DNA of 64,000 nucleotides from Lysinibacillus xylanilyticus (GCF_001708185.1 NZ_MDDN01000002.1:558001-622000); one strand, 5' to 3'; counted from the stretch's first letter, positions 18,249-27,144 are shown. The notes: generated by a model from the sequence alone, not told the origin. Numbers and translations: made by a program.

Positions 18249-18713
18249 TTAACCTTTCTTCATAGTTATAAATTCAGTTGATGCTGTGAATTCCATGACT
18301 TTATTAAAGCCTAATTTTTCGTAAAGGTGAATTGCTCTTGTATTAAATGTAGCTACTGTTAAACGAAGAGGACTATGATTTTCTTGCTGTAGCTGATTTA
18401 ATATAAATGAAAAAAATTCTGAACCATAACCTTTTCCTGTTAGCTCAGGCTTCATCCCAATCCCAACATCAATGCACTCATCTAAATACGCAGCATAATC
18501 ACGTCCTTTAGGTACTTGTGCAGCTGTTCCTGTACAGTAAAAACCGACTAGCTCTTCTTTATCATTGAAAATTGAATAATACGGACTTTCTAGAAATTCT
18601 TTTAGCGATTCATCGCATAGATCATTATTATAAAAATCATATGGTTCCTCATATTTCCAATTCAAAATGTCAGTCGCATAAATTTCATTCATTTCTCGAA
18701 TATAAAATTGCAT
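18249..18713 (-). CDS. GNAT family N-acetyltransferase
   Basis: Gcn5-related acetyltransferase of 154 residues. Motif A appears as IGMKPELTGKGYGSEFFSFIL (Q/R-x-x-G-x-G/A form), and motif B follows as TFNTRAIHLYEKLGFNKV. The ATG at 18713 has GAGGTG six bases upstream. Substrate cannot be read from sequence; the family includes enzymes acting on small amines, antibiotics and protein N termini. Single gene flanked by repeat DNA, not part of the conserved Bacillus order. Confidence 0.88.
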   Translation of the reverse strand: MQFYIREMNEIYATDILNWKYEEPYDFYNNDLCDESLKEFLESPYYSIFNDKEELVGFYCTGTAAQVPKGRDYAAYLDECIDVGIGMKPELTGKGYGSEFFSFILNQLQQENHSPLRLTVATFNTRAIHLYEKLGFNKVMEFTASTEFITMKKG

Positions 18714-18852
18714 TATGAACACCTCTATTTTTCATCGTTTTTAATCAAAAATTGAGATAAGGTACAATGTGAAGCTTCCCGTTATTTATGTCCAAGAGCA
18801 CACGCAAAAGTATGAAAAGTCGTATAAACACCCCAATAAATTGGCTTTTTAA

Positions 18853-18898
18853 TAAAAAAACTGTCTAAAAAGTAATAACTATACCTTTTAGACAGCTG
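18853..18898 (-). terminator. ezrA terminator
   Basis: CTGTCTAAAAAGT / ACCTTTTAGACAG (about 18861-18895), with a long U-run on the minus strand. Confidence 0.85.
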
Positions 18899-18908
18899 AT
18901 GTAATTCT

Positions 18909-20612
18909 TTATTTACTTACTACTGTTTCATCTGCTACAAGTTCTTGAATTCGCTTTAAAGCGCCAGGCTCCATCTCTTCCACTGCCGTTCCAGCCTCTT
19001 CTAGTGCTTTGGAATAACGGAATTGATGGAAAGCTTCTTCGGCTTCTTTTAAACGCGCATGCAATTTTGCATTTGTAGCACGATGACGATTACCGTACTG
19101 AATAATACGTTCAATCAGCATTACATTTTCAATCAATTCATGTGCTTTTGACTTTACGTCCTCCACACAAAGTGTTGCTGCATTTAAATTATTATGAACC
19201 GTTCCCATGTTAAGAGGTACCTCTTGCAAACTTTGCATAACTACATAAATGTGCTCTGCTGCCTCATCTAGACGTGCATCCATCTCCTCAGGGATACCTG
19301 GAATATTAGCCTTATTCAATAACCTGTCTGTTTCTTGTAAAATTTTCTTTAAACTTTCTACTTGCGCACGAGCCTTGTTTTCATCAATTCGCAGCTTCTT
19401 CATCGTATTCGATAAATGTCCTTGCTCCTCATGAATACGTTCAAGCTCATCATTAATTTCAATCAATTCTTCCTGCAAACTTGAAGATGCAGATTTTTCT
19501 TCTTTAACACGCATTGCCAATAAATCATAGCGCCGTTGTAAAGCTTCTAATTGTTTTAATGCAGCTTTTGGAATATCTGCATCTTTTTCATTTAGATGAT
19601 AGCTTTGCTGCACAAAGGTTGCTTCATCACTTACTAATCTTGTTGAACTAATAACATTAGTAATCGAGCTTAATAAACGATCACAATTTTGGTCAACGTA
19701 ATTTTTAGCAATAACCTCTTTTTCAAGCAGGTCGTAATATTGATCAATCTCTTCATTTATTTCAGCAACACGTGGCTTAACAGCTGTTAAGTTAAGCTCT
19801 GCTAATTCATTTTTTAATGTTGCAAATTCCTCATCAAATTTATCCAGCGCTTTAGTTAGTTCTAAATGCTGTAAGTAATAGGATTGCTCCTCCATTTCAC
19901 GCTGACCACTGCGTAATTCCTGTACAGCTCCTGGTAGCTTTACTTGCAATTCAGTCAAAATTGTTGGTACATCATTAATGTATTCAAATGTCTGTTGCGA
20001 TTCTTGATTTAAGCTAATAACAATTTCTCGCGCCTGCAAATAGTTCCCTTCGCTAGTGAGCACATCAAATTCTTCAAACTTTTGAACGAACGTCTCTAAC
20101 TTTTTCTCTAGCGCTGGTAATGCAACGCCGAACGAATGTTGGTGCGCTAACAATGTTTTACGCGCAGAGCGATAATATTCTTTTAATTGTTCAATTTCAA
20201 TACGATTTTTTTCTTCGCTACCAATTAATTCATTTAGTTCTTCCAAGATTTTATCTTTATCTTGTTCACATTTTGCAATGTAATCTTCTATCTCACGTTC
20301 AATTAATGTTGCTTTCTTAAAACGAAGTCTATTGATTTGATCCTCTGCATCAAATAAAAGCGAATCAATTTTTGTCATATGTACATCGATGACTTCATCC
20401 CAACTATTGCGCCACCGTTCAAACATCTCTTCTGTTTCACCGTTCATGTTTAAAGATTTAACTTTCGAAATTTCTTCATTTATGGGATTGTTTTGTATTT
20501 GTGATTTTTCATTTTCAAGTTCAGCAATAATTACTGTATGTTTTCGTCGCATCATAAATCCTACTATTGCTAAAATTAATAGTAGGATAACTGGAATGAT
20601 GATATACTCCAT
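18909..20612 (-). CDS. ezrA: Septation ring formation regulator EzrA
   Basis: Membrane-anchored negative regulator of FtsZ ring formation. 567 residues: one N-terminal transmembrane segment (about 3-21), then almost entirely coiled coil and spectrin-like helical bundles. The length is close to the 562 residues of the B. subtilis protein. GGGGGC lies before the ATG. Divergent from hisJ, as in B. subtilis. A full family A repeat separates the two promoters. Confidence 0.95.
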   Translation of the reverse strand: MEYIIIPVILLLILAIVGFMMRRKHTVIIAELENEKSQIQNNPINEEISKVKSLNMNGETEEMFERWRNSWDEVIDVHMTKIDSLLFDAEDQINRLRFKKATLIEREIEDYIAKCEQDKDKILEELNELIGSEEKNRIEIEQLKEYYRSARKTLLAHQHSFGVALPALEKKLETFVQKFEEFDVLTSEGNYLQAREIVISLNQESQQTFEYINDVPTILTELQVKLPGAVQELRSGQREMEEQSYYLQHLELTKALDKFDEEFATLKNELAELNLTAVKPRVAEINEEIDQYYDLLEKEVIAKNYVDQNCDRLLSSITNVISSTRLVSDEATFVQQSYHLNEKDADIPKAALKQLEALQRRYDLLAMRVKEEKSASSSLQEELIEINDELERIHEEQGHLSNTMKKLRIDENKARAQVESLKKILQETDRLLNKANIPGIPEEMDARLDEAAEHIYVVMQSLQEVPLNMGTVHNNLNAATLCVEDVKSKAHELIENVMLIERIIQYGNRHRATNAKLHARLKEAEEAFHQFRYSKALEEAGTAVEEMEPGALKRIQELVADETVVSK

Positions 20613-20633
20613 CGTAAGCCCCCTATTCTAAAA

Positions 20634-20826
20634 TCAATATCGCCTTGGCGTAATTACGTCCAGATTTTGAATTGTGTTTGCACAATTCATTCCTTTCAAA
20701 ATCCGTGACATCCGCCGGAGGCTTTATCTTCATTCAGTAGGTGTTTGGACACCACTAAAAAGAAACCTCATCTGCATTCATCTCATCACCTTGAGAGGTG
20801 GAAGTCTTCTGCTGAATGAAGATAAA
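20634..20826. repeat. Family A intergenic repeat, full copy 1
   Basis: About 193 bp, matching the copy at 60931-61125 in inverted orientation. The left half holds CGCCTTGGCG and a stem GAATTGTG/CACAATTC near 20672-20693. The right half (20723-20826) is bounded by perfect 15-bp inverted repeats TTTATCTTCATTCAG and CTGAATGAAGATAAA. It lies 20 bases upstream of ezrA in the ezrA-hisJ gap. Confidence 0.9.
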
Positions 20827-20990
20827 CGAATTGGCTAGTTGTATTTATTATATACTATGTTTTCGCCTTTTGTACTAAAATTTGAGTGTTTTTGTGTATT
20901 TATGCCTTTTCAAAATGACAATACTTAAATTTTGAACAACTGGCGTACTAAAAATCGTTATTATCCAAAATCTAAAGGAGTGGTAACTTT

Positions 20991-21785
20991 ATGAAACGTG
21001 ACGGCCATATTCATACCCCTTACTGTCCACATGGTACTTCGGATTCGTTTAAAGAATATATTGAAAAAGCAATCGCTCATAACTTTACACATATTACCTT
21101 CACAGAACACGCTCCATTACCATCGAGTTTTGTAGACCCTACACCAGAGCAAGATAGTGGGATGAATCCAGAATTTTTAATGCCTTATTTTGAAGATTTG
21201 CAAAGCCTTCAAAAGGAGTACGCACAAGACATTCGCATTGGAATTGGTTTAGAGATTGACTATATTCAAGGTTTTGAACAAGAAACTCGTCAATTTCTTG
21301 ACACATTTGGACACTTTTTAGACGATTCTATTTTATCGGTCCATTTCTTACAATGGCAAAATACCTTTGAATGCATAGATTTTTCTCCAGAAAATTTTAT
21401 AACTTTTTCAAAAAAAGTGGGTTCTATTAAACAGGTGTATGATTTGTATTATGATACTGTCCTACAATCGATTAAAGCAGATTTAGGACAATATAAGCCT
21501 AAGCGCATTGGACATCCTTCACTAATTCACAAATTTCAATTAGCACATATGGTGAAAATTGATGACTCTATCCGGATTCGAGAAGTTTTAGATTTAATGA
21601 AGGAAGAAGGCTATGAGCTAGACTTAAATAGCGCTGGTTTAAGTAAAACATATTGTCAGGAACCTTATCCACCATTTTACTTTATCGATTATAGTAAATC
21701 TATTGGGCTACCAATTGTTTTTGGTTCAGATGCTCATAGTGTGACTGATTTACATCAACACTATCAAGTTATATATCCAAAATAA
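20991..21785 (+). CDS. hisJ: Histidinol-phosphatase (PHP family)
   Basis: Dephosphorylates histidinol phosphate in histidine biosynthesis. 264 residues with the PHP metal-site start DGHIHTPYCPHGTSD, then FTEHAPLP, LGLEIDY-like GIGLEIDYIQG, SVHFLQ, and late HPSLIHKF and GSDAHSVTD. AAAGGAG precedes the ATG. Together with ezrA upstream and ytsP downstream this is the B. subtilis arrangement. Confidence 0.93.
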   Translation: MKRDGHIHTPYCPHGTSDSFKEYIEKAIAHNFTHITFTEHAPLPSSFVDPTPEQDSGMNPEFLMPYFEDLQSLQKEYAQDIRIGIGLEIDYIQGFEQETRQFLDTFGHFLDDSILSVHFLQWQNTFECIDFSPENFITFSKKVGSIKQVYDLYYDTVLQSIKADLGQYKPKRIGHPSLIHKFQLAHMVKIDDSIRIREVLDLMKEEGYELDLNSAGLSKTYCQEPYPPFYFIDYSKSIGLPIVFGSDAHSVTDLHQHYQVIYPK

Positions 21786-21808
21786 ATAACTTTCAAACGA
21801 GGTGCTTT

Positions 21809-22288
21809 ATGTTTACACAAATTAATTATGAAGGATCTGTTGCAGAGCAATATGATACATTAGCAAAACAATTAGATGCACTGCTGACAGGAGAAAGCGA
21901 TCGCATTGCTAATTTCAGTAACGCTTCTGCATTACTGAATCAATTTCTAACAAACATTAACTGGGTTGGTTTTTATTTATTACAAGGAGAGGAACTCGTA
22001 TTAGGCCCATTCCAAGGCTTACCTGCCTGCGTTAGAATACCAATCGGACGCGGTGTTTGTGGCACAGCTGTAGAAAAAGAAGAAACAATGGTCATCAAAG
22101 ATGTACATGCCTTTCCAGGGCATATTGCCTGCGACGCCGCTTCCCAATCCGAAATCGTTATTCCCTTGATTAAAGAAGGCGTTGTACTTGGTGTTCTTGA
22201 CATCGACAGTCCAATCATCAATCGCTTTTCTAAGGAGGATCAAGAGGGGTTAGAGCTATTTGTAAAAACCTTACTCCTGCATTTATAA
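21809..22288 (+). CDS. ytsP: Free methionine-R-sulfoxide reductase (GAF domain; YtsP)
   Basis: A 159-residue GAF-fold protein. The three conserved cysteines of fRMsr enzymes are present in LPACVRIPIGRGVCG and HIACDAAS (about residues 74, 84 and 108). It reduces free methionine-R-sulfoxide. CGAGGTG precedes the ATG, 23 bases after hisJ, so the two are probably co-transcribed. Confidence 0.9.
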   Translation: MFTQINYEGSVAEQYDTLAKQLDALLTGESDRIANFSNASALLNQFLTNINWVGFYLLQGEELVLGPFQGLPACVRIPIGRGVCGTAVEKEETMVIKDVHAFPGHIACDAASQSEIVIPLIKEGVVLGVLDIDSPIINRFSKEDQEGLELFVKTLLLHL

Positions 22289-22330
22289 AAAATGCCCTGA
22301 AATGATTTATTGTCATTTCAGGGCATTTCA
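22287..22330. terminator. Bidirectional terminator, ytsP / GGDEF gene
   Basis: ATGCCCTGAAATGA ... TCATTTCAGGGCAT, a strong hairpin between convergent genes. Confidence 0.9.
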
Positions 22331-22384
22331 GCATATAAGGATGGCTGACATTTTATTTCAAAAACATCTGTTTACTTTTTCACA

Positions 22385-24262
22385 TTATGAATTTGTTTGG
22401 CAGAATCGATCATGAATACAAAATCGATTTTTACCACTGTTTTTCGCTTCATATAGAGCAGTATCTGCATATGAAAAAACAGATTGAAACGCTGGACGGT
22501 ACTGTTCATCCCACGTTATGAGACCAGCTGAAATTGTCACCTGAGGATCCGTTGCATTTGGAATGACTGCAACGATTGCTGTTGTCAATTCAATTGCTTC
22601 TTTCTCATCAATATTTGGGACACACACGGACATTTCTTCTCCACCCCAGCGTGCACAAATACCACGATCTCCAATCGTTTCTTTTAACTTTAACGCAATT
22701 TGCATAAGAATCTTATCACCAATTTGATGACCATACGTATCATTAATGTATTTAAAATTATCAATATCAATGAGTAGGAACATCCCTGATTGATCTTTTT
22801 CAAGCGATTTCTCTACATATTGGTCTAAATAACTTCTAGCATACAATTTTGTCAAATGATCCAAATCTACCATTTCTTGAAGTTGATTTCGTAATATTGA
22901 GTTTGCAATGGCTAAAGAAGAGTGGTGGATTAATGATTGCATTAATTTAAAGCTATCAAATGAAAAGAAATACGGCTCCTTGTGTAACACAATACTAAAC
23001 CCATTAATTTTTTCTTCCATTAAGATTGGGATTGCCATAATTGAACGATAATCAATTTGATTAGAGGTTAATCGACTGAAATCAGCAATAAACAGTGGAT
23101 CATTGGTATGTTCAAAATGTTGTTCAACATGTTTTATATATGTTTGCCCCTTCTCTGAATTGAATAAAGCTGTACTAGCATCTGTCACTTCAAAGGAGTC
23201 ATTATGTTTAAAAGCGAAACAAACTTCCATTGGTTGCAAGGATTTCAACTGTTTTTGTAGAAAAAGTAACATTTCATGAATATCAATCCTCATATTTAAA
23301 CGATGCGAGGTTTCATTGATGAGTTGTAAATCACTTACGAGGCGATGCGATTGATGATATAGTTTTGCATTTTCAAGTGCGTTTCCAGATGCTTGTGCTA
23401 GCATACGTACAAAATCCTTTTCAGTCGTTGTAAAAAGATATGATGTAGGTGCACCTACTTGTAAAATACCATAAATAGCTTGTCTCCCTTTTATTGGAGC
23501 ATTTAATAATCGACAATTCAAATCGCTTGCAAGCTCTGTCGTTAGTTCTCCTGAGACAAAAGCCTCAATCGTTGCAGGTCTTTCAGATAAGTAATCGAAA
23601 AGCTTAATATCGATAGTCGTACGGCGGTCTTGATCATTTGATAGTATAAGCTCCACATTAAACTCTGGGAAATTATCCTTTATATTTTTCAAGACATTTT
23701 CTAAAATTAAATCAATATCCATTGTCGAATGAAATAAGTCTGTCATATTATACAATTTTCTATATTGATCTTCATTCACTTTTAGTTCTAAATTTTCTCT
23801 GATCATCTGTAGAACCTTCGTAAGGGTTTCCACACACTCTTCCCCATAATCTGAAGTCATAAAATCTGTCCAAGCATCTGTCGCCTCTACAAGTAGCACA
23901 CCAATTGGAGTTTTGCCCTCTGCTTGGAATAGCACCAAATCTGTCATCATATTATAAGCTTCTTTTTCTTTTAATATATAAGGAATTTTCACCACATTTT
24001 GTTGATAAAAACTAGCTTCAACCATTTGCCATGACACAGCATTTAGTTTTGTTTCGATTGTTAAAGCAGCCATCTCTTCAACAGGTATTAAAGAATTACT
24101 GTCAAAACTGAGAAAAGCAGCATTTACAATCCCCAAGCGCTTCTTTAGACACTGTTTTAATGAATAAAAATACTCATTAAAACTGGCTTGTGCTTTAGAA
24201 TTCACCCAAAAGCTCAAAACATCTGATTGTATATATTTTAGCGTTTGTAAATGGTCTGTCAT
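22385..24262 (-). CDS. GAF-GGDEF protein, putative diguanylate cyclase (YtrP-like)
   Basis: A 625-residue soluble protein. Two or three GAF-like regions precede a C-terminal GGDEF domain (about residues 455-620: DHLTKLYARSYLD ... DIDNFKYINDTYGHQIGDKIL ... RWGGEEMSV). The active-site signature reads GGEEM instead of GGEEF, and no RxxD inhibitory site stands five residues before it. Start MTDHLQTLK chosen for the AAAGGTGA site upstream. B. subtilis ytrP lies at this locus. Catalytic activity is plausible but unproven. No transmembrane segments. Confidence 0.88.
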   Translation of the reverse strand: MTDHLQTLKYIQSDVLSFWVNSKAQASFNEYFYSLKQCLKKRLGIVNAAFLSFDSNSLIPVEEMAALTIETKLNAVSWQMVEASFYQQNVVKIPYILKEKEAYNMMTDLVLFQAEGKTPIGVLLVEATDAWTDFMTSDYGEECVETLTKVLQMIRENLELKVNEDQYRKLYNMTDLFHSTMDIDLILENVLKNIKDNFPEFNVELILSNDQDRRTTIDIKLFDYLSERPATIEAFVSGELTTELASDLNCRLLNAPIKGRQAIYGILQVGAPTSYLFTTTEKDFVRMLAQASGNALENAKLYHQSHRLVSDLQLINETSHRLNMRIDIHEMLLFLQKQLKSLQPMEVCFAFKHNDSFEVTDASTALFNSEKGQTYIKHVEQHFEHTNDPLFIADFSRLTSNQIDYRSIMAIPILMEEKINGFSIVLHKEPYFFSFDSFKLMQSLIHHSSLAIANSILRNQLQEMVDLDHLTKLYARSYLDQYVEKSLEKDQSGMFLLIDIDNFKYINDTYGHQIGDKILMQIALKLKETIGDRGICARWGGEEMSVCVPNIDEKEAIELTTAIVAVIPNATDPQVTISAGLITWDEQYRPAFQSVFSYADTALYEAKNSGKNRFCIHDRFCQTNS

Positions 24263-24470
24263 GAAATCACCTTTTCTATATAACATCCAATAAATTACTA
24301 TTAACTTATAGTACATTATACATAATTTGTGTCATTTTGACTATGTTATTCTATTTTACTTTTATATTTTACATTTTCACTGCATCATTGAACTATACCG
24401 GAGTTGCATGAACTGTATATAGAGGAAATTATTACTACATATCTTTTTTCGAAAATAGTTAGTGTAATAA
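24263..24470. other. Divergent region between the GGDEF gene and rpsD promoter
   Basis: AT-rich, with a TATAAT on the minus strand near 24317 suggesting the GGDEF gene promoter. No coding potential seen. Confidence 0.35.
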
Positions 24471-24499
24471 TTGACGTCTATGTAAGAAGCAGTTACAAT
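24471..24499 (+). promoter_or_regulatory. rpsD promoter
   Basis: TTGACG (24471-24476), a 17-base spacer and TACAAT (24494-24499): a near-consensus sigma-A promoter. It implies transcription from about 24506 and a leader of roughly 210 bases before rpsD. Confidence 0.8.
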
Positions 24500-24505
24500 G
24501 TAATT

Positions 24506-24715
24506 TGTGTAAAATAAACGCAGCAGTGGTATAAGCTTATTACTGTATTTTATTCCTCTATTTCATTTAGTATAGCTAAACAGAATAGATGGTGTATTGT
24601 GTAACCTAATGGCTGCATAGGCGAAAGTACATGAAAATAAAATGCGTATAAGAATGGGTACTACTGGTTTTTGTTTTACAACAAAAAAACCAAATTTAAA
24701 GGAGGAGACAACAAT
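24506..24715 (+). ncRNA. Candidate S4 autoregulatory leader of rpsD
   Basis: A ~210-base untranslated leader between a strong promoter and rpsD, at the position where Bacillus rpsD carries an S4-binding pseudoknot leader. I infer the element from position, length and the host gene. I have not matched its helices by eye. Just before the Shine-Dalgarno sequence is TTGTTTTACAACAAAAAAAC (about 24671-24690), which can form a small hairpin. Confidence 0.5.
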
Positions 24716-25318
24716 ATGTCTCGTTATACAGGTCCATCTTGGAAATTATCACGTCGTCTTGGTATCTCACTAAGCGGTACAGGTAAAGAAATCGAAAAAC
24801 GCCCTTACGCACCAGGTCAACACGGTCCAAACCAACGTAAAAAATTATCAGAATACGGTTTACAACTTCAAGAAAAACAAAAACTTCGTCACATGTACGG
24901 CATGAACGAACGTCAATTCCGTACTCTATTCGACCGCGCTGGTAAAATGAAAGGTGTTCACGGTGAAAACTTCATGGTTCTTCTTGAAACTCGCCTTGAC
25001 AACCTAGTTTACCGTTTAGGTTTAGCTCGTACTCGTCGTGGATCTCGTCAATTAGTAAACCACGGCCACATCTTAGTAGATGGCAAACGCGTTGATATTC
25101 CTTCATACAGCGTAAAACCAGGTCAAACGATTTCTCTTCGTGAAAAATCTCAAAACCTTGCTGTAGTAGCAGAAGCAATCGAAGTAAACAACTTCGTACC
25201 TGACTACTTAACATTTGATGCTGACAAAAAAGAAGGTACATTCACTCGCCTTCCAGAGCGTTCTGAATTATCAGCTGAAATCAACGAAGCATTCATCGTA
25301 GAGTACTACTCTCGTTAA
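24716..25318 (+). CDS. rpsD: 30S ribosomal protein S4
   Basis: 200-residue primary 16S rRNA-binding protein of the small subunit. Begins [16 protein letters not shown] and has the S4 RNA-binding domain at about residues 92-155 ([31 protein letters not shown]). No zinc cysteines, so it is the C-minus form. The ATG at 24716 follows AAAGGAGGAG. Codon use is strongly biased, as expected for a ribosomal gene. In Bacillus S4 represses its own synthesis. Confidence 0.98.
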   Translation: MSRYTGPSWKLSRRLGISLSGTGKEIEKRPYAPGQHGPNQRKKLSEYGLQLQEKQKLRHMYGMNERQFRTLFDRAGKMKGVHGENFMVLLETRLDNLVYRLGLARTRRGSRQLVNHGHILVDGKRVDIPSYSVKPGQTISLREKSQNLAVVAEAIEVNNFVPDYLTFDADKKEGTFTRLPERSELSAEINEAFIVEYYSR

Positions 25319-25349
25319 TTTTTTAACGTTAGATTACTTACGGTTCTTA

Positions 25350-25392
25350 AGCCTCGCAACCTTGTTTATACAAGCGTTTGCGAGGTTTTTGT
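25350..25392 (+). terminator. rpsD terminator
   Basis: CCTCGCAA (about 25352-25359) / TTGCGAGG (25378-25385), followed by TTTTTGTTT. Confidence 0.9.
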
Positions 25393-26024
25393 TTATAATA
25401 AGATAATCGGAAATTTACGTTCTTATTGATTTTGAAATAAAAAAATAACATACGGACAGGTGTACACTAACTCAGATTTATTCAATTTTCTACCACACTT
25501 CCAAAAAGTATTCTTCTCTATCTCCTTCTGCCTATCAGACTGAATCCATAAAAAAATAATGTAAATCAACTTTTGTCCCCTTTTGAACATATTTTGATAA
25601 AACCACTTTGGAGAATTAGGATCCTGAGTTGATCTTATTGTAATTAATTCACAAACAGGCAAAAAACAGTGAAAAAAATCAAGTTCAAGTTGAATATAAA
25701 ACATACAAACACTATTTTATCTGAATTTTATCAATTTTCGTTCAATTAATAACAAAACTTGATTTTGAACCATTTATAATTAATGATACGTTATTAACAT
25801 ACTCAGGAAAAAGTAAAGGAAGGAGGAAATACCATGCTTAAATTTTATTAATATTTTAAATTAGGAGCTCTTTCAAGTAGTAAATTACTATTTTGTAGAA
25901 AAAGACCCGAGTAGCAATTACACGGTTAGGGGTTTTTTAAAAGTTTTTCGTATTAGAATAATCAGAAAATCAGATTCACCGTTATTGAATTTTGCGTATT
26001 ATCGAAAATGAAAGGGGGAAGAAC
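25393..26024. other. AT-rich gap with a five-codon mini-ORF
   Basis: A minus-strand open frame at 25423-25704 lacks a ribosome site and family resemblance, and I do not call it. At about 25834 a very strong ribosome site (GGAAGGAGGAAATACC) precedes ATGCTTAAATTTTATTAA, encoding only MLKFY. About 50 bases later GACCC ... GGGG followed by TTTTTT resembles a weak terminator (about 25905-25937). This may be a leader peptide or the stub of a decayed gene. Confidence 0.35.
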
Positions 26025-26114
26025 ATGAAAAAAATGACAAAAAACATTCTTATTTTTTCTCTAGGCTTTGTGACGTTCTTCATTTTCTCAATCATTTTCA
26101 GATTTTTCTTTTAA
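26025..26114 (+). CDS. Small hydrophobic ORF, 29 residues
   Basis: ATG at 26025 with AAAGGGGG about 6 bases upstream. The product starts MKKMTKNILIFSLGF and is a single membrane span with a basic N terminus and no C-terminal domain. It could be a genuine small membrane protein or the signal-anchor stub of a broken gene. No family recognised. The following 200 bases have no continuing frame. Confidence 0.35.
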   Translation: MKKMTKNILIFSLGFVTFFIFSIIFRFFF

Positions 26115-26400
26115 AACAAAGGGGTAAAACGAAAAAGCAACTAAAGTTCCCAGTTATGGGCTGGAGTTGTTAACTCATAACGTCTGCTATTGGAAGTAGT
26201 CCAAACAAACTTAGAACAGCTTATGTATAGAGGGCAACACTGTTACGTGGTATCTGTTTATGCAAACGGTGTTAAACCAAGTTCGTCGAAGATAGCTTAT
26301 GTATATTCATTCATATAGTAGTGCCCCCTAAAGTTAAAGTTTTTATTATGCAGCTAATTGGATGGCATGAATTCGGTATTTTAATTTCAGGAGGGATAAC
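26115..26400. other. Possible decayed coding DNA
   Basis: Two short plus-strand stretches read like beta-sandwich repeat ends (IGSSPNKLRTAYV and VYANGVKPSSSKIAYVYSF) in different frames. They share the bases AGCTTATGTATA. No intact ORF. This may be a remnant of a repeat-containing protein, or chance. Confidence 0.2.
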
Positions 26401-26580
26401 ATGAAAAAAATAGCTATTTTGGTACTAATTTGTTCTTTGCTAGGTATTATTATTAGAATTTATGATATCGGGAAATCAAGAAATACAATATTCTCCATTT
26501 ATAATATTGATTTAATTATTCTTTGTATAATAGTAATCTTTAGTTTGGTGCTCAGTTTAAAACTTGATCCAAAGAAATGA
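26401..26580 (+). CDS. Small two-span membrane protein, 59 residues
   Basis: ATG at 26401 preceded by CAGGAGGGATAAC, a good ribosome site. The product begins MKKIAILVLICSLLGIIIRI. It has two hydrophobic segments (about 3-20 and 36-53) joined by a polar loop (YDIGKSRNTIFSIYNID), with a basic tail. No family recognised. The strong ribosome site and clean hydropathy make it the best small-gene candidate in this variable region. Confidence 0.6.
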   Translation: MKKIAILVLICSLLGIIIRIYDIGKSRNTIFSIYNIDLIILCIIVIFSLVLSLKLDPKK

Positions 26581-26634
26581 ATCCGAATATAATTTACAGT
26601 ATATTCAACTTATTTGTGTTTGATATTTTAAATA

Positions 26635-26751
26635 CTAGTCAATGTTGTTAAACTCACTACAATCATGTATTAAAGATAAACCATCACTGTCCTTCTTAAA
26701 TTCAAATTTGGCAAAGGTAATAACTCTATTATATTCTTTACCGAACCAATA
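26635..26751 (-). pseudogene. Gene remnant: C-terminal protein fragment
   Basis: The minus strand reads as a sensible protein tail (YWFGKEYNRVITFAKFEFKK, then GLSLIHDCSEFNNID and a stop). An in-frame stop lies immediately upstream and there is no start codon. The composition is that of a folded protein. I infer the 3' end of a dead gene of unknown family. Confidence 0.3.
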
Positions 26752-26878
26752 CTACGTTTGTGTACCCAAACTGTCCTAAGAAAGGAGACCTACCCCACCC
26801 AAGAATTCTTTAATAATAAAAACCCTAGAAACCTTATTAGATTAATGGCTCCTAGAATTTTTTTCATCGCTAAAATTT

Positions 26879-27067
26879 TCAAACGATAGCTGTTGTACTC
26901 GATTTTGATACAATTTCCCTCTTCAGCTTTTTTCGTTTAGTTCGCAATACAAGCCCAACTATTAGGTAAAGAATTGTAGTAATAATACCTGCCGTTGGAG
27001 AAACAATACATACTTTTCCCTCCCAGTCTCCACTCCAATCAACTTTTAGTGATGAGCCCTGAAAATG
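26879..27067 (-). pseudogene. Gene remnant fused to a family D end
   Basis: The minus-strand frame ends GIITTILYLIVGLVLRTKRK plus about 16 more basic and polar residues: one membrane span followed by a basic tail. Upstream the frame runs through a family D right terminus (27022-27043) and has no start codon. It looks like the membrane-anchor end of a deleted gene whose 5' part was replaced by repeat DNA. Confidence 0.35.
27022..27043. repeat. Family D right-end fragment
   Basis: CCCAGTCTCCACTCCAATCA followed by AC matches the right terminus of the intact family D element at 40519-40647. Confidence 0.75.
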
Positions 27068-27144
27068 CTAAAAAAATAAAAAAGAAACCTTCTGTCTTTA
27101 CGGAAGTCTAAATAGAAAATATTTCAAATTACAAGGAGGGAATT

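Noticed and set aside
25423-25704. 93-codon minus-strand ORF downstream of rpsD
   Set aside because: No ribosome site, Cys/Trp-rich composition, no recognisable family, AT-rich region where chance ORFs are common.
26115-26320. Intact fibronectin-like repeat gene
   Set aside because: The suggestive segments lie in different frames with several stops; at most a remnant.
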